Shown one piece after another: positions 16,901 to 23,629 of a stretch of DNA of 64,000 bases. A program made the position numbers and the translations under genes. Under the pieces are notes generated by a model, which saw only the letters and a list, made by a program, of their open reading frames with translations, did not search any database and was not told the origin of the DNA. This DNA comes from Microbacterium testaceum (GTDB taxonomy: Bacteria; Actinomycetota; Actinomycetes; Actinomycetales; Microbacteriaceae). Each line of letters starts with the position of its first letter. Within the stretch, counting starts at the first letter, position 1. Location: the NCBI RefSeq assembly GCF_003075375.1, contig NZ_QDFT01000010.1, forward strand, positions 1-64,000, in the 5' to 3' direction.

Positions 16901-17666
16901 TCCGCGCGCGGTCGTCGGGATGACCGGCGAGAGCGTTCAGCAGCGTGTCGTCGAGGTCGTGGGTGTCGCGCGCCATGCCCGAGCCGACGTCGGCGAACGA
17001 CGAGATGACCAGGCGCGGGTGCACGACGAACGTCGGCACGTGCGAGGTCAGGCGGCGGATGTGGTCGATGACGGGCTGCGGCTTGAAGACGCCCTGGTCG
17101 TAGGCCAGGCCCGCGAGGGCGGCGCTGTCGATCTGGATGCCGAGGTGCGTGCGGAACGCGCGCGCCAGCTCGGGGTTCATGACGAACGCGCCATGGAGCT
17201 TCAGCTCGAAGTCGCCGTGGTGGCGGCGGATCGCCAGCGGGCGCAGCAGCACGGGGGCCGACCACTCGACCCCGCCGATCTTCCACGCGGCCAGGCCCAC
17301 GGCGAGGTGCACGGGTTCGAGGCCGCGGGCGGTGCGCAGCTCGACGTTCTTCGCGGTGATGCGGTCGGCGGCCATGCGGGCCGTGCGCAGCGCGACCTCG
17401 TCGCGGAACAGGTTGGAGAGCATGGTGGCGCGCCCCGTGATGAACTGCGGGAGGGAGCCGGGGTGCGCCTTGGTGATGTCGATGCCCGCGTCGCGCGCGT
17501 CGTCGAATCGCAGCAGCGTCGAGCGCCCACCGAGGGCGGCGGCCTCGGACCGGATACGGTCGCGTTCGGGGTCGGCCACGTGGCGGACCACGATGCCGGG
17601 CTCCGACAATCGCAGCTCGCCCGGATCGACGGACGACGTCGAATCGTCTCCGTGGGCACCGGTCAC
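13959..17666 (-). CDS. SF1 helicase-like protein with C-terminal endonuclease-like domain, degenerate Walker motifs
   Basis: A 1235-aa protein resembling large actinobacterial DNA-helicase-related proteins. The P-loop region reads HTLPGTGGTQTVINAIGQL (residues ~302-320), where the Lys of GTGKT is replaced by Gly309. The Walker B-like strand reads VVIIADAAAL with Ala832 in place of the catalytic Glu. Later helicase-2A elements include VLFGDPVVQKP, LTRSYRAGGEDLSQLVND and LLTVGMTRARRSMVIV. The last ~80 residues (VEVDVDYRGLL, KAVVAESDPESGGESLRETL, LGWHYVRVHAFDLYSDP) resemble the REase_MTES_1575/Vsr-like fold, with only part of the acidic site visible. I start at a GTG with GAGGA 7 nt upstream; the frame extends 35 codons further. 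The ATPase is probably inactive. The role is unknown. Confidence 0.8.
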   Translation of the reverse strand: MTGAHGDDSTSSVDPGELRLSEPGIVVRHVADPERDRIRSEAAALGGRSTLLRFDDARDAGIDITKAHPGSLPQFITGRATMLSNLFRDEVALRTARMAADRITAKNVELRTARGLEPVHLAVGLAAWKIGGVEWSAPVLLRPLAIRRHHGDFELKLHGAFVMNPELARAFRTHLGIQIDSAALAGLAYDQGVFKPQPVIDHIRRLTSHVPTFVVHPRLVISSFADVGSGMARDTHDLDDTLLNALAGHPDDRARITVRRAEPVVVGPDERTPAADTLLLDADAEQERVLARISAGHSLAVHTLPGTGGTQTVINAIGQLVHANKRVLVVSARRSTLDGIRHRLAGVGLTGLAVSPHHVRRDLIRAIGRNEKAEQPKVAEIDDALVRLRTVLRDYRSAVTEPHLALGVSALDVLRALTSLASTSPAPSTEARFDLATLEKLAGRRDAAARALAMAARLGEFRFGPDDSPWYGVSFTRTEDARAAHDLAGKLHTQEVPRLLERGYELIAQTRMRPFQTVSELGSYLKLLQGIRESLDRFSPSVFERPLGELIDAHSPRRDASAMSGPNRRRLKRLSKEYVRPGVHVPDMYEALVRIQQQRTEWQRVVEAGVTPEVPLGLADVHVAWQRTDALLGELDQILGRQGSERLATLPVQRLVRTLAGLAAESTFFDNLVERAQLRSELARLGLEQLLVELSVRHVPEERVGTELEFVWWQSALEHLLRTDRALLGANTSVVDRLERDFRLVDEAHAAAAGPLLAAELATQWRIGIVDHADEATALKRVLKDGLHTAQEISDAAPTLLRTLAPVWLASPYEVPDVPHDLAFDVVIIADAAALCLAEATPALRRARQIVLFGDPVVQKPTPFRVSASVDPAVDETDEVPFDGVSVFERVAELLPVETLTRSYRAGGEDLSQLVNDAFYGGEIVSLPWAGSYLGRGSLSVDYVEGGVGAPDPVSGAVESPDAEVARVVTLVVEHAVNRASESLMVVTASRKHAERVRASVVAALAGRSDVAEFVSRDAAEPFAVLTLEESVAESRDRVVFSLGFGLTRHGRVLSDFGDLSTPDGERLLTVGMTRARRSMVIVSSIRPSAFDDGRLEHGAATLMGILGNVAARGRESRLEDLADPLTRALARELRRLGVEVDVDYRGLLPLVARHQGKAVVAESDPESGGESLRETLRLRPQILRRLGWHYVRVHAFDLYSDPAGVAARIAELLGIAPEGDAPPESTTEPLDLPG

Positions 17667-17865
17667 GGTACCGTCCTCAGCTCGCCACACACCTGTCAGA
17701 CTAAGCCGGGCGACTCGGGATCGCGCGCAGCGGGCCCGAGTTTCGCGACAATCGGCGACACGCCGGATCACCGGCCGTTCCTCCCCGACAGGACATCCGG
17801 CCGCGCTCTCCCCCGATCGCGGCGGGGCCGGTCCGCGCCGTCGAGGGGGTCTTCAGGATGGGCGC

Positions 17866-18399
17866 ATGAACAGAGTCACCAGCACCGACTACGACAGCCC
17901 GGTGGGCCCCGTCCTGCTCACCTTCGTCGACGACGCGCTCGTGCGCCTCGACGTCGCACACGAGGGGCTCGACCGCTCGCGCGCCGAGATCGCCGCCCGG
18001 CTCGGCGTCGTCCCCGATCCCGATCCCGCCCCGGGCGCCGACCTCGTACGCCAGCTCGACGAGTACTTCGACGGCGCACGACAGGCGTTCGACGTGCCGC
18101 TCGACTGGCGCCTGGTCCGCGGCTTCGCCCGCGCGGCCCTCGAAGCGACGCTCGAGATTCCCTACGGCGAGACCGCGGCCTACGGCGAGGTCGCCGTCAT
18201 GGCCGGGGCGCCGGGCGCGGCCCGCGCGGTCGGCACCGCGTGCGCCTCGAGTCCGTTCTCGATCGTGGTGCCGGTGCACCGGGTGGTGCGCGCCGACGGC
18301 TCGATCGGAGAGTACGGCGGCCACCCCGAGATCAAGCGGCATCTGCTTGATCTCGAGGGGGCGGTTCGGGATGCCGGGGGCCTGCGCGCGGCGGGCTGA
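17866..18399 (+). CDS. O6-alkylguanine-DNA alkyltransferase homologue lacking the active-site Cys
   Basis: A 177-aa homologue of Ogt/MGMT with both the N-terminal domain (DSPVGPVLLTF) and the C-terminal DNA-binding domain. IPYGETAAYGEVAVMAG is the helix-turn-helix region, and AVGTACASSPFSIVVPVHRV is the active-site region. The canonical PCHR reads PVHR: codon 137 is GTG (Val) instead of Cys. The following GSIGEYGGHPEIKRHLLDLE is otherwise canonical. Without the Cys it cannot act as a suicide methyltransferase. It could behave like alkyltransferase-like (ATL) proteins, which bind damaged DNA for repair but usually have Trp at this place. The ATG has AGGATG upstream. Confidence 0.85.
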   Translation: MNRVTSTDYDSPVGPVLLTFVDDALVRLDVAHEGLDRSRAEIAARLGVVPDPDPAPGADLVRQLDEYFDGARQAFDVPLDWRLVRGFARAALEATLEIPYGETAAYGEVAVMAGAPGAARAVGTACASSPFSIVVPVHRVVRADGSIGEYGGHPEIKRHLLDLEGAVRDAGGLRAAG

Positions 18400-18408
18400 A
18401 CGACGGAA

Positions 18409-18440
18409 CGCCCGGCCCCGCGAGACGCGGTGACCGGGCG
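18409..18440. terminator. Bidirectional hairpin terminator
   Basis: cgcccgg (18409-18415) and ccgcg (18418-18422) pair with cgcgg (18426-18430) and ccgggcg (18434-18440) around an aga loop. It lies between the alkyltransferase homologue (+) and actP (-), which converge. Confidence 0.65.
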
Positions 18441-18462
18441 CTCCCTCGTCGAGCGGCGACCG

Positions 18463-20079
18463 TCAGTGGTTGGACGCCTTCTCGGCGCCGAAGCCGGTGA
18501 GGGAACGGACGTCCATCTCGGCGGCCTTGCGGCGGTCCTCGGCGGTGCGCGAGGTCACCGATCCCAGCCACCCCAAGAAGAAGCCGAGCGGGATGGACAC
18601 GATGCCCGGGTTGTTCAGGGGCCAGATCGCCACCCCCGTGTTCGCGAAGACGCTGGTGGGCGTCCCCCAGAACACCGGCGAGAGGAAGATGAGCACCAGC
18701 GCCGAACCCAGGCCGCCGTACATGCTCCACACCGCGCCGCGCGTGGTGAAGCGCCGCCAGAACAACGAGAACAGGATCGTCGGCAGGTTCGCCGAGGCGG
18801 CGACCGCGAAGGCCAGCGCCACGAGGAAGGCCACGTTCTGCCCCTGCACGCCGATGCCGCCGAGGATCGCCAGCACACCGATGACGATCACCGTACGACG
18901 GGCGACCTTGACCTCGCCGTCCGGCGGCACGTCGCCCTTCTTCACCACATTGGCGTAGATGTCGTGCGCGAACGACGCCGCCGCGGTGATCGTGAGGCCC
19001 GCCACCACCGCCAGGATCGTCGCGAACGCCACCGCCGAGATGAACCCGAGCAGCAGGGGACCGCCGAGGGCGAAGGCGAGCAGCGGGGCCGCGGCGTTCA
19101 CGCCGCCCGGTGCCGCCAGGATGGTCTCGGAGCCCACGAGCGCTCCCGCGCCGTAACCCAGGACGAGGGTGAGGATGTAGAACAGGCCGATCAGCCAGAT
19201 CGCCCACACCACCGACCGACGGGCCTCTTTCGCGGTGGGCACCGTGTAGAAGCGCATCAGCACGTGGGGCAGGCCGGCGGTGCCGAGCACGAGGGCCAGG
19301 GCCAGCGAGATGAAGTCCCACGGGTTCTTGCCGTACTGCAGACCCGGCGCGAGCACGGCATCCCCCTTCGGAGACGCGGCCACCGCGCTCTCGAGCAGGG
19401 TGTTCAGGCTGAACCCGTTGATCGCCAGCACCCAGACGGTCATGACCACGGCGCCGCCGATGAGCAGGAACGCCTTGACGATCTGCACCCACGTGGTGCC
19501 CTTCATGCCGCCGATGAGCACGTAGACGATCATCAGGATGCCGACCACGGCGACGACGATGGACTGCCCCACGCGCTCGGTGATGCCCAGCAGCAGCGAC
19601 ACCAGACCACCGGCACCGGCCATCTGCGCGAGCAGATAGAAGAAGCACACCGCGAGCGTGGTGATCGCCGCAGCCATGCGCACCGGGCGCTCCTTGAGAC
19701 GGAACGACAGCACGTCGGCCATCGTGAACTTGCCCGTGTTGCGCATCAGCTCGGCCACCAGCAGCAGGGCCACGAGCCACGCCACGAGGAACCCGATCGA
19801 GTACAGGAATCCGTCGTAGCCGTTGATCGCGATCGCGCCGACGATCCCCAGGAACGACGCCGCCGACAGGTAGTCGCCGGCGATCGCGAAGCCGTTCTGC
19901 GGACCGGTGAACGAGCGACCCGCGGCGTAGTAGTCCGCGGCGGTCTTGCTGTTGCGGCTGGCGCGGATGACGATGAACAGCGTCACCGCGACGAAGGCGC
20001 CGAAGATCGAGATGTTCAGCACCGGGTTGTTCTCGACCGTCTGCACGGCCGCGTCGATGGAGGCGAGCACGTCGTTCAC
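18463..20079 (-). CDS. actP: Cation/acetate symporter (SSS family)
   Basis: A 538-aa sodium:solute symporter of the ActP type with about 13 TM helices, importing acetate or other short monocarboxylates with a cation. Characteristic segments are TAADYYAAGRSFTGPQNG, AIAGDYLSAASFLGIVGAIA, GGMKGTTWVQIVKAFLLIGG and the LPHVLMRFYTVPTAKEARRS segment. Its start overlaps by 4 bp the stop of the DUF485 gene, the classic actP companion (YjcH). The pair is divergent from a GAF/LuxR regulator that probably controls it. Confidence 0.93.
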   Translation of the reverse strand: MNDVLASIDAAVQTVENNPVLNISIFGAFVAVTLFIVIRASRNSKTAADYYAAGRSFTGPQNGFAIAGDYLSAASFLGIVGAIAINGYDGFLYSIGFLVAWLVALLLVAELMRNTGKFTMADVLSFRLKERPVRMAAAITTLAVCFFYLLAQMAGAGGLVSLLLGITERVGQSIVVAVVGILMIVYVLIGGMKGTTWVQIVKAFLLIGGAVVMTVWVLAINGFSLNTLLESAVAASPKGDAVLAPGLQYGKNPWDFISLALALVLGTAGLPHVLMRFYTVPTAKEARRSVVWAIWLIGLFYILTLVLGYGAGALVGSETILAAPGGVNAAAPLLAFALGGPLLLGFISAVAFATILAVVAGLTITAAASFAHDIYANVVKKGDVPPDGEVKVARRTVIVIGVLAILGGIGVQGQNVAFLVALAFAVAASANLPTILFSLFWRRFTTRGAVWSMYGGLGSALVLIFLSPVFWGTPTSVFANTGVAIWPLNNPGIVSIPLGFFLGWLGSVTSRTAEDRRKAAEMDVRSLTGFGAEKASNH

Positions 20080-20429
20080 GAGCGACCTCCCTCGGCGCGC
20101 TCGAGCTCATCGCGCAGCTGCTCGGCGCCCGGGTCGAGGCGACGGTTCGCGTACGCGACGTAGCCCATCGTGATGGCGAACGTGGTGACGAACTGCCCCA
20201 GGCCGAACAGCAGGCCGACGGTGATCGCGCCCGACACGGGCTGGGCCATGAACCCGGGCGCGAAGGACGACAGCAGAACGTAGACGAAGTACCAGACGAG
20301 GAACGCCACCGCGAGCGGGAAGACGAAGCTGCGTTGACGCCGCTTCAACTCCCGGAACGGGGCGGACTCCTCGACCGCGATGTAGTCGACGCCGCTCGTG
20401 TGAGCGTCGTCGATCCGACGGTCCGTCAT
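20076..20429 (-). CDS. DUF485 membrane protein, companion of the acetate symporter
   Basis: A 117-aa protein with two TM helices, FVFPLAVAFLVWYFVYVLLS and ITVGLLFGLGQFVTTFAITM, and the cytoplasmic C-terminal YAN-RRLDPGAEQLRDELE. This is the DUF485/YjcH pattern: small membrane proteins almost always encoded just upstream of actP. The ATG has an ideal AAGGAGG 5 nt upstream, which decides the start over longer in-frame options. Its 3' end overlaps actP by 4 bp, implying translational coupling. The precise function is unknown. Confidence 0.9.
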   Translation of the reverse strand: MTDRRIDDAHTSGVDYIAVEESAPFRELKRRQRSFVFPLAVAFLVWYFVYVLLSSFAPGFMAQPVSGAITVGLLFGLGQFVTTFAITMGYVAYANRRLDPGAEQLRDELERAEGGRS

Positions 20430-20570
20430 GTGGCCTCCTTGCCTCATGAGTACGGCGCAGCACTGCGCCGATCGGGGAGAAAAGTCCGGGTCGGCCTTTG
20501 CTTCCCCGGTGGTATGGTCGACGCTACGAAACGCGGCGACGACGCCGTCACCCCCGGAAGTAGGTAGTGC

Positions 20571-21422
20571 GTGTCCGCACCCTCCGCTCTTCGAGACGAT
20601 GCGACCCTCGTGTCGCACGCTGTGTCCGAACTCGCCCGACGCACGCACTTCCCCGTCGCCTTCGGCGGTCTCGAGCACGACGGCGCCGTCCACGTGACCA
20701 CCATCGTGGGCGCCCGCACCCGCAGCATCGACGGCCTGGTCGTGCACGCCACCCGCGGCCTCGGTGGCCGCGCCCTCGTGGAACGCCGGCCCCGGATGAC
20801 CCTGGACTACCGCACCTCGCGCACGATCACCCACGACTACGACCGCGCCATCCTCGGCGAGGGGATTGCGACGCTGTTCGCGGTACCCGTCCTGGTGAGT
20901 GGCGCCGCCCGCGGCGTGCTCTACTGCGGCTCGTGGGCGCAAGCGCCCGTCGGCGAGGTCGAGGCGCGCCCCGCGTTCGACGTGGCCGGAGAGCTCGGCA
21001 CCGAACTGCGCGTGCGTGCCGAGGTCGAGCGACGCCTCGCCCGCTCCCCCGCCCCCGAGGGCGGCATCAGCGCCGGTGCGCGAGAAGAGATCCGCGAGAG
21101 CTACGCGCAGCTGCGGGGTATCGCGGCGACCGTGGGCGACGACGACCTGCGCCGTCGCCTCGAAGACATCGAGGGGCGATTGGCCGCCCTCACCGGCGAC
21201 GCGCCGACCGGCTCGGTCGACACCGACATCCACCTGTCGCGCCGCGAGATCGACGTGCTGGCGTGCGCGGCGGTGGGGTCGACGAACGGCGAGATCGCGG
21301 CATCCCTGGGGCTTCGAGAGACCACGGTGAAGTCGTACCTGGCCTCGGCGATGTCGAAGCTGGACGCCTCGACCCGGCACGCGGCGGTGACCCGGGCGCG
21401 GCGCGCGGGGCTGCTCCCCTGA
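20571..21422 (+). CDS. GAF-domain LuxR family transcriptional regulator
   Basis: A 283-aa regulator. Residues ~15-150 resemble a GAF sensory domain (LARRTHFPVAFGGLEHDG, FAVPVLVSGAARGVLYCG). A helical linker follows. The C-terminal ~65 residues are a LuxR-type helix-turn-helix (LSRREIDVLACAAVGSTNGE, IAASLGLRETTVKSYLASAM). The start is a GTG preceded by GGAAGTAGG. It is divergent from the DUF485-actP pair, in the position of the RamA/LuxR-type regulators of acetate metabolism known in Actinobacteria, so acetate or a derived signal is a plausible input. That link is inferred from position. Confidence 0.88.
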   Translation: MSAPSALRDDATLVSHAVSELARRTHFPVAFGGLEHDGAVHVTTIVGARTRSIDGLVVHATRGLGGRALVERRPRMTLDYRTSRTITHDYDRAILGEGIATLFAVPVLVSGAARGVLYCGSWAQAPVGEVEARPAFDVAGELGTELRVRAEVERRLARSPAPEGGISAGAREEIRESYAQLRGIAATVGDDDLRRRLEDIEGRLAALTGDAPTGSVDTDIHLSRREIDVLACAAVGSTNGEIAASLGLRETTVKSYLASAMSKLDASTRHAAVTRARRAGLLP

Positions 21423-21535
21423 CCCCTGGACGACCGGTGGGAAAGCCCTGGCAATGGGCGCCTGAGGTTGAGAGCAGGGCCGGTTCTCGGCATCGTGGCT
21501 GACTCCTGTCGTCGATCAGAGAAGGAGAGTCACCA

Positions 21536-21823
21536 ATGCTGACGCTCACCGAAGAGGCCACGACCGCCGTCAAGACCATCACCGCGCAGATCCCCGACGC
21601 CCCGCAGGGCGGGGTGCGCATCGAGGGCGCCGGCTCGCCCGAGTCGCAGTTCGCGTTGTCGGTCGTCGACGCCCCCGAGCCGTCCGACACCGTCGTCGAG
21701 AGCGCCGGAGCGCGCGTCTTCCTCGACGGCGACGCCGCCGCCGTGCTCGACGATCGCGTCCTCGACGCGCAGATCGACCCCGAGCAGGGCTCGGTGCAGT
21801 TCGCGGTGACGACCGCGGCCTGA
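21536..21823 (+). CDS. HesB/IscA-fold protein without cysteines
   Basis: A 95-aa protein with the A-type carrier fold pattern: MLTLTEEATTAVKTI, the GGVRIEGAGS strand turn, then ALSVVDAPEPSDTVVESAGA and RVFLDGDAAAVLDDRVLDAQ. In IscA/HesB these parts match, but three conserved Cys bind the cluster; here there is none in the whole protein. It therefore probably does not carry an Fe-S cluster by the canonical route. Related Cys-less proteins occur in Actinobacteria under names such as adhesin or Fe-S biosynthesis protein. The ATG has AAGGAGAG upstream and a strong terminator follows, so it is monocistronic. Confidence 0.8.
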   Translation: MLTLTEEATTAVKTITAQIPDAPQGGVRIEGAGSPESQFALSVVDAPEPSDTVVESAGARVFLDGDAAAVLDDRVLDAQIDPEQGSVQFAVTTAA

Positions 21824-21834
21824 GACCCGCTCGT

Positions 21835-21868
21835 CGACGACGCCCCGGTTCGCGCCGGGGCGTCGTCG
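21835..21868 (+). terminator. Strong hairpin terminator
   Basis: cgacgacgccccgg (21835-21848) and ccggggcgtcgtcg (21855-21868) form a perfect 14-bp stem with a 6-nt loop directly after the HesB-fold gene. Confidence 0.8.
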
Positions 21869-21885
21869 TGCGTGGCCCCTTTTCG

Positions 21886-21958
21886 CCGCGAGACTGCACG
21901 CGGCTGACAAGTCGGCGACATCCTGACGCCGAGTCGTCAGCAGCGTGCAGCCTCGCGG
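21886..21958. repeat. 73-nt imperfect palindrome (hairpin element)
   Basis: Arms ccgcgag-a-ctgcacgc, then ctgac and tcggcg, are mirrored by cgccga, gtcag, gcgtgcag-c-ctcgcgg with short symmetrical internal loops and a 9-nt apex. It lies in the convergent space between the HesB-fold gene's terminator and the next minus-strand gene. The core gcgagactgcac resembles gcgagaccgcac in the repeat at 28143-28246, suggesting a dispersed hairpin family. Confidence 0.75.
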
Positions 21959-21994
21959 ACCATACGGGGCAGGACGGGATGGATGCCGGGGCGC

Positions 21995-22789
21995 TCAGCC
22001 CTCGAACACCACCACCTCATCCGAGGCGGCGTCGTAGACGAACTGCAGGGCGGTGCCGGCCGGAAGATCGGAGTTGCGCTTCTCGGGCGAGTCCGCGCCG
22101 AGCAGCAGCGTCGCGCTCGCGGGGAAGACACCCGCCCCGCACGCGAAGAGCAGGTAGCGACCGTCGTAGGAGGTGCCGTTGCCCACCTCCGACAGCAGAG
22201 CGGGTTGCCAGACCGTCAGGCACTGCGACGCGCCCTCCCCCGTCTCGAAGGACGGGTACGAGACCACGCGGAAGCCCTGGAACTCCTCGTACGCGGTCAC
22301 TTTGCCCGTCACGCCCCGGGCGAACGAACTCGGGACCGGGAAGTCCGGATCCGGAGCGAGGCGGGCGATCTGCGTCGCGCCCACCTGCAGCGGATCCGTC
22401 TGCACGCGCTGCACGACGACGAGGGCGGTGACCGCGCAGCCGACCACCAGCGCCGCGGCGGTCAGCAGGACCACTATCGACCGGCGCGGTCGCGGCATCC
22501 GGAATCGGGATCGCGGATGCCGGGCCGGCTCGGCGGGGGCGTCCGGCTCGAGCTCGTCGGGGCGTTCGTCCTGCGCGGACGGGTCCGCCGGTCCCGCCTC
22601 GGCGTCGGCGTCCGGGGCCGGGGTTGGGGCGGGGACGGCCGCTGCACGCGCGTCCGGGACCGACGCAGCCGCCGCCCGCTCCTCGAGCTCGACCAGGCGG
22701 GCCATCGCCGCGGGGTCGGCCGCGATGTCTCCGTCCGGGGCGTACGCCCGTCGCCGCAAGGCCGCGAGTTCTTCGTCGATGCTCGGCAT
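21995..22789 (-). CDS. Single-pass membrane protein of unknown function
   Basis: A 264-aa protein. It has an N-terminal helical segment (PSIDEELAALRRRAYAPDGD), then a Pro/Ala/Asp-rich disordered stretch (residues ~45-90). A TM helix follows near residues 105-125 (SIVVLLTAAALVVGCAVTAL), and then an extracellular domain with two Cys (ASQCLTVWQP and LLFACGAG), probably disulfide-bonded. I chose the ATG at 22789; a TTG four codons upstream is also possible. No family is recognised. It follows the paa run on the same strand but is not obviously part of it. Confidence 0.7.
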   Translation of the reverse strand: MPSIDEELAALRRRAYAPDGDIAADPAAMARLVELEERAAAASVPDARAAAVPAPTPAPDADAEAGPADPSAQDERPDELEPDAPAEPARHPRSRFRMPRPRRSIVVLLTAAALVVGCAVTALVVVQRVQTDPLQVGATQIARLAPDPDFPVPSSFARGVTGKVTAYEEFQGFRVVSYPSFETGEGASQCLTVWQPALLSEVGNGTSYDGRYLLFACGAGVFPASATLLLGADSPEKRNSDLPAGTALQFVYDAASDEVVVFEG

Positions 22790-22849
22790 CCCCCGATTCA
22801 ATCAGGACGACGATCGGTCCGCCCCACGAGAACGACAGCGGGCCCGCGC

Positions 22850-23629
22850 TCAGCGACCCGTGAACGACGGCGGGCGCTTGGCCTGGAACGCGGCGAAACC
22901 CTCGTGATAGTCCTTGGTGGCGGCCAGCGCGGCCTGCGCGCGGTTCTCGAGCGCCATCGCCTCCCACAGCCCCAGCCGCTCGTCGCGGAGGGCCGACACG
23001 ATGCGCTTGCTCGCGCGGAACGCCGCCGTCGGACCCGCCGCGGTGCGCCGCGCGGCCAGGGTCGTGGCATCCGTCACCTCGTCGGCGGGGAGGACGCGCG
23101 AGAACAGACCCGCCCGCACGGCCTCGTCGCCGGACATCAGGCGTCCGGTGTAGACGAGGTCGAGGGTGGCGTGGGTGCCGAGCCGCTCGACGAAGAGGGC
23201 GTGGCCCCCCGAGTCCAGGGTCGCCCCGAGCGCCGCGAACGGCGACCCGATCTTCGCCGTGTCGGCGACGTACACGACGTCCGTCGCGATCAGCAGGCCC
23301 AGCCCGACCCCCAGGCACGCGCCGTGGGCCGCCGCGAACGTCGGCGCCGGAAAACCGGCGATACGGCGCAGCAGCGGCGCGAGGGTGTCGTCGAGGTAGC
23401 CCGCGACGTCGTCGGTCGCGGGATCGACGCCCGAGATGTCGCGACCGGCGCAGAACGACGGCCCCTCGCCGCGCAGCAGCACCGCCCGCGCCCCGTCGGC
23501 CTCGGCGCGGTCGTAGGCGGCGGCGAGCGCGCGCAGGTCGTCCGGGCCGAGGGCGTTGCGTCGAGTCGGGGCGTTCAGCACGATCTCGGCGACGTCGTCG
23601 GCGACGCGGTATTCGATCATGCCGCTCAT
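22850..23629 (-). CDS. paaG: Enoyl-CoA hydratase/isomerase of the phenylacetate pathway (PaaG-like)
   Basis: A 259-aa crotonase-fold protein. It shows APTRRNALGP, the oxyanion-hole segment GPSFCAGRDISG, and HGACLGVGLGLLIATDVVYV. LGATLDSGG has Asp where PaaG of E. coli has its catalytic Asp (LIPDCGG), and it ends FQAKRPPSFTGR, also PaaG-like. PaaG isomerises ring-1,2-epoxyphenylacetyl-CoA to the oxepin. The ATG overlaps the stop of paaE (ATGA), making it the last gene of the paaABCDE run. A 2,3-dehydroadipyl-CoA hydratase role is less likely because that fits the other hydratase gene at 33124-33888. Confidence 0.85.
   Translation of the reverse strand: MSGMIEYRVADDVAEIVLNAPTRRNALGPDDLRALAAAYDRAEADGARAVLLRGEGPSFCAGRDISGVDPATDDVAGYLDDTLAPLLRRIAGFPAPTFAAAHGACLGVGLGLLIATDVVYVADTAKIGSPFAALGATLDSGGHALFVERLGTHATLDLVYTGRLMSGDEAVRAGLFSRVLPADEVTDATTLAARRTAAGPTAAFRASKRIVSALRDERLGLWEAMALENRAQAALAATKDYHEGFAAFQAKRPPSFTGR

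Noticed and set aside
13833..18350. A very long plus-strand open frame (about 1500 codons)
   Set aside because: It is antisense to the helicase-like gene, reads as Arg/Gly/His-rich without any family motif, and is open only because of GC-rich codon structure.
20076..21380. A 434-aa minus-strand protein covering the DUF485 gene and the LuxR regulator
   Set aside because: The ideal AAGGAGG site and family length mark the true start at 20429; upstream codons are antisense to the regulator.
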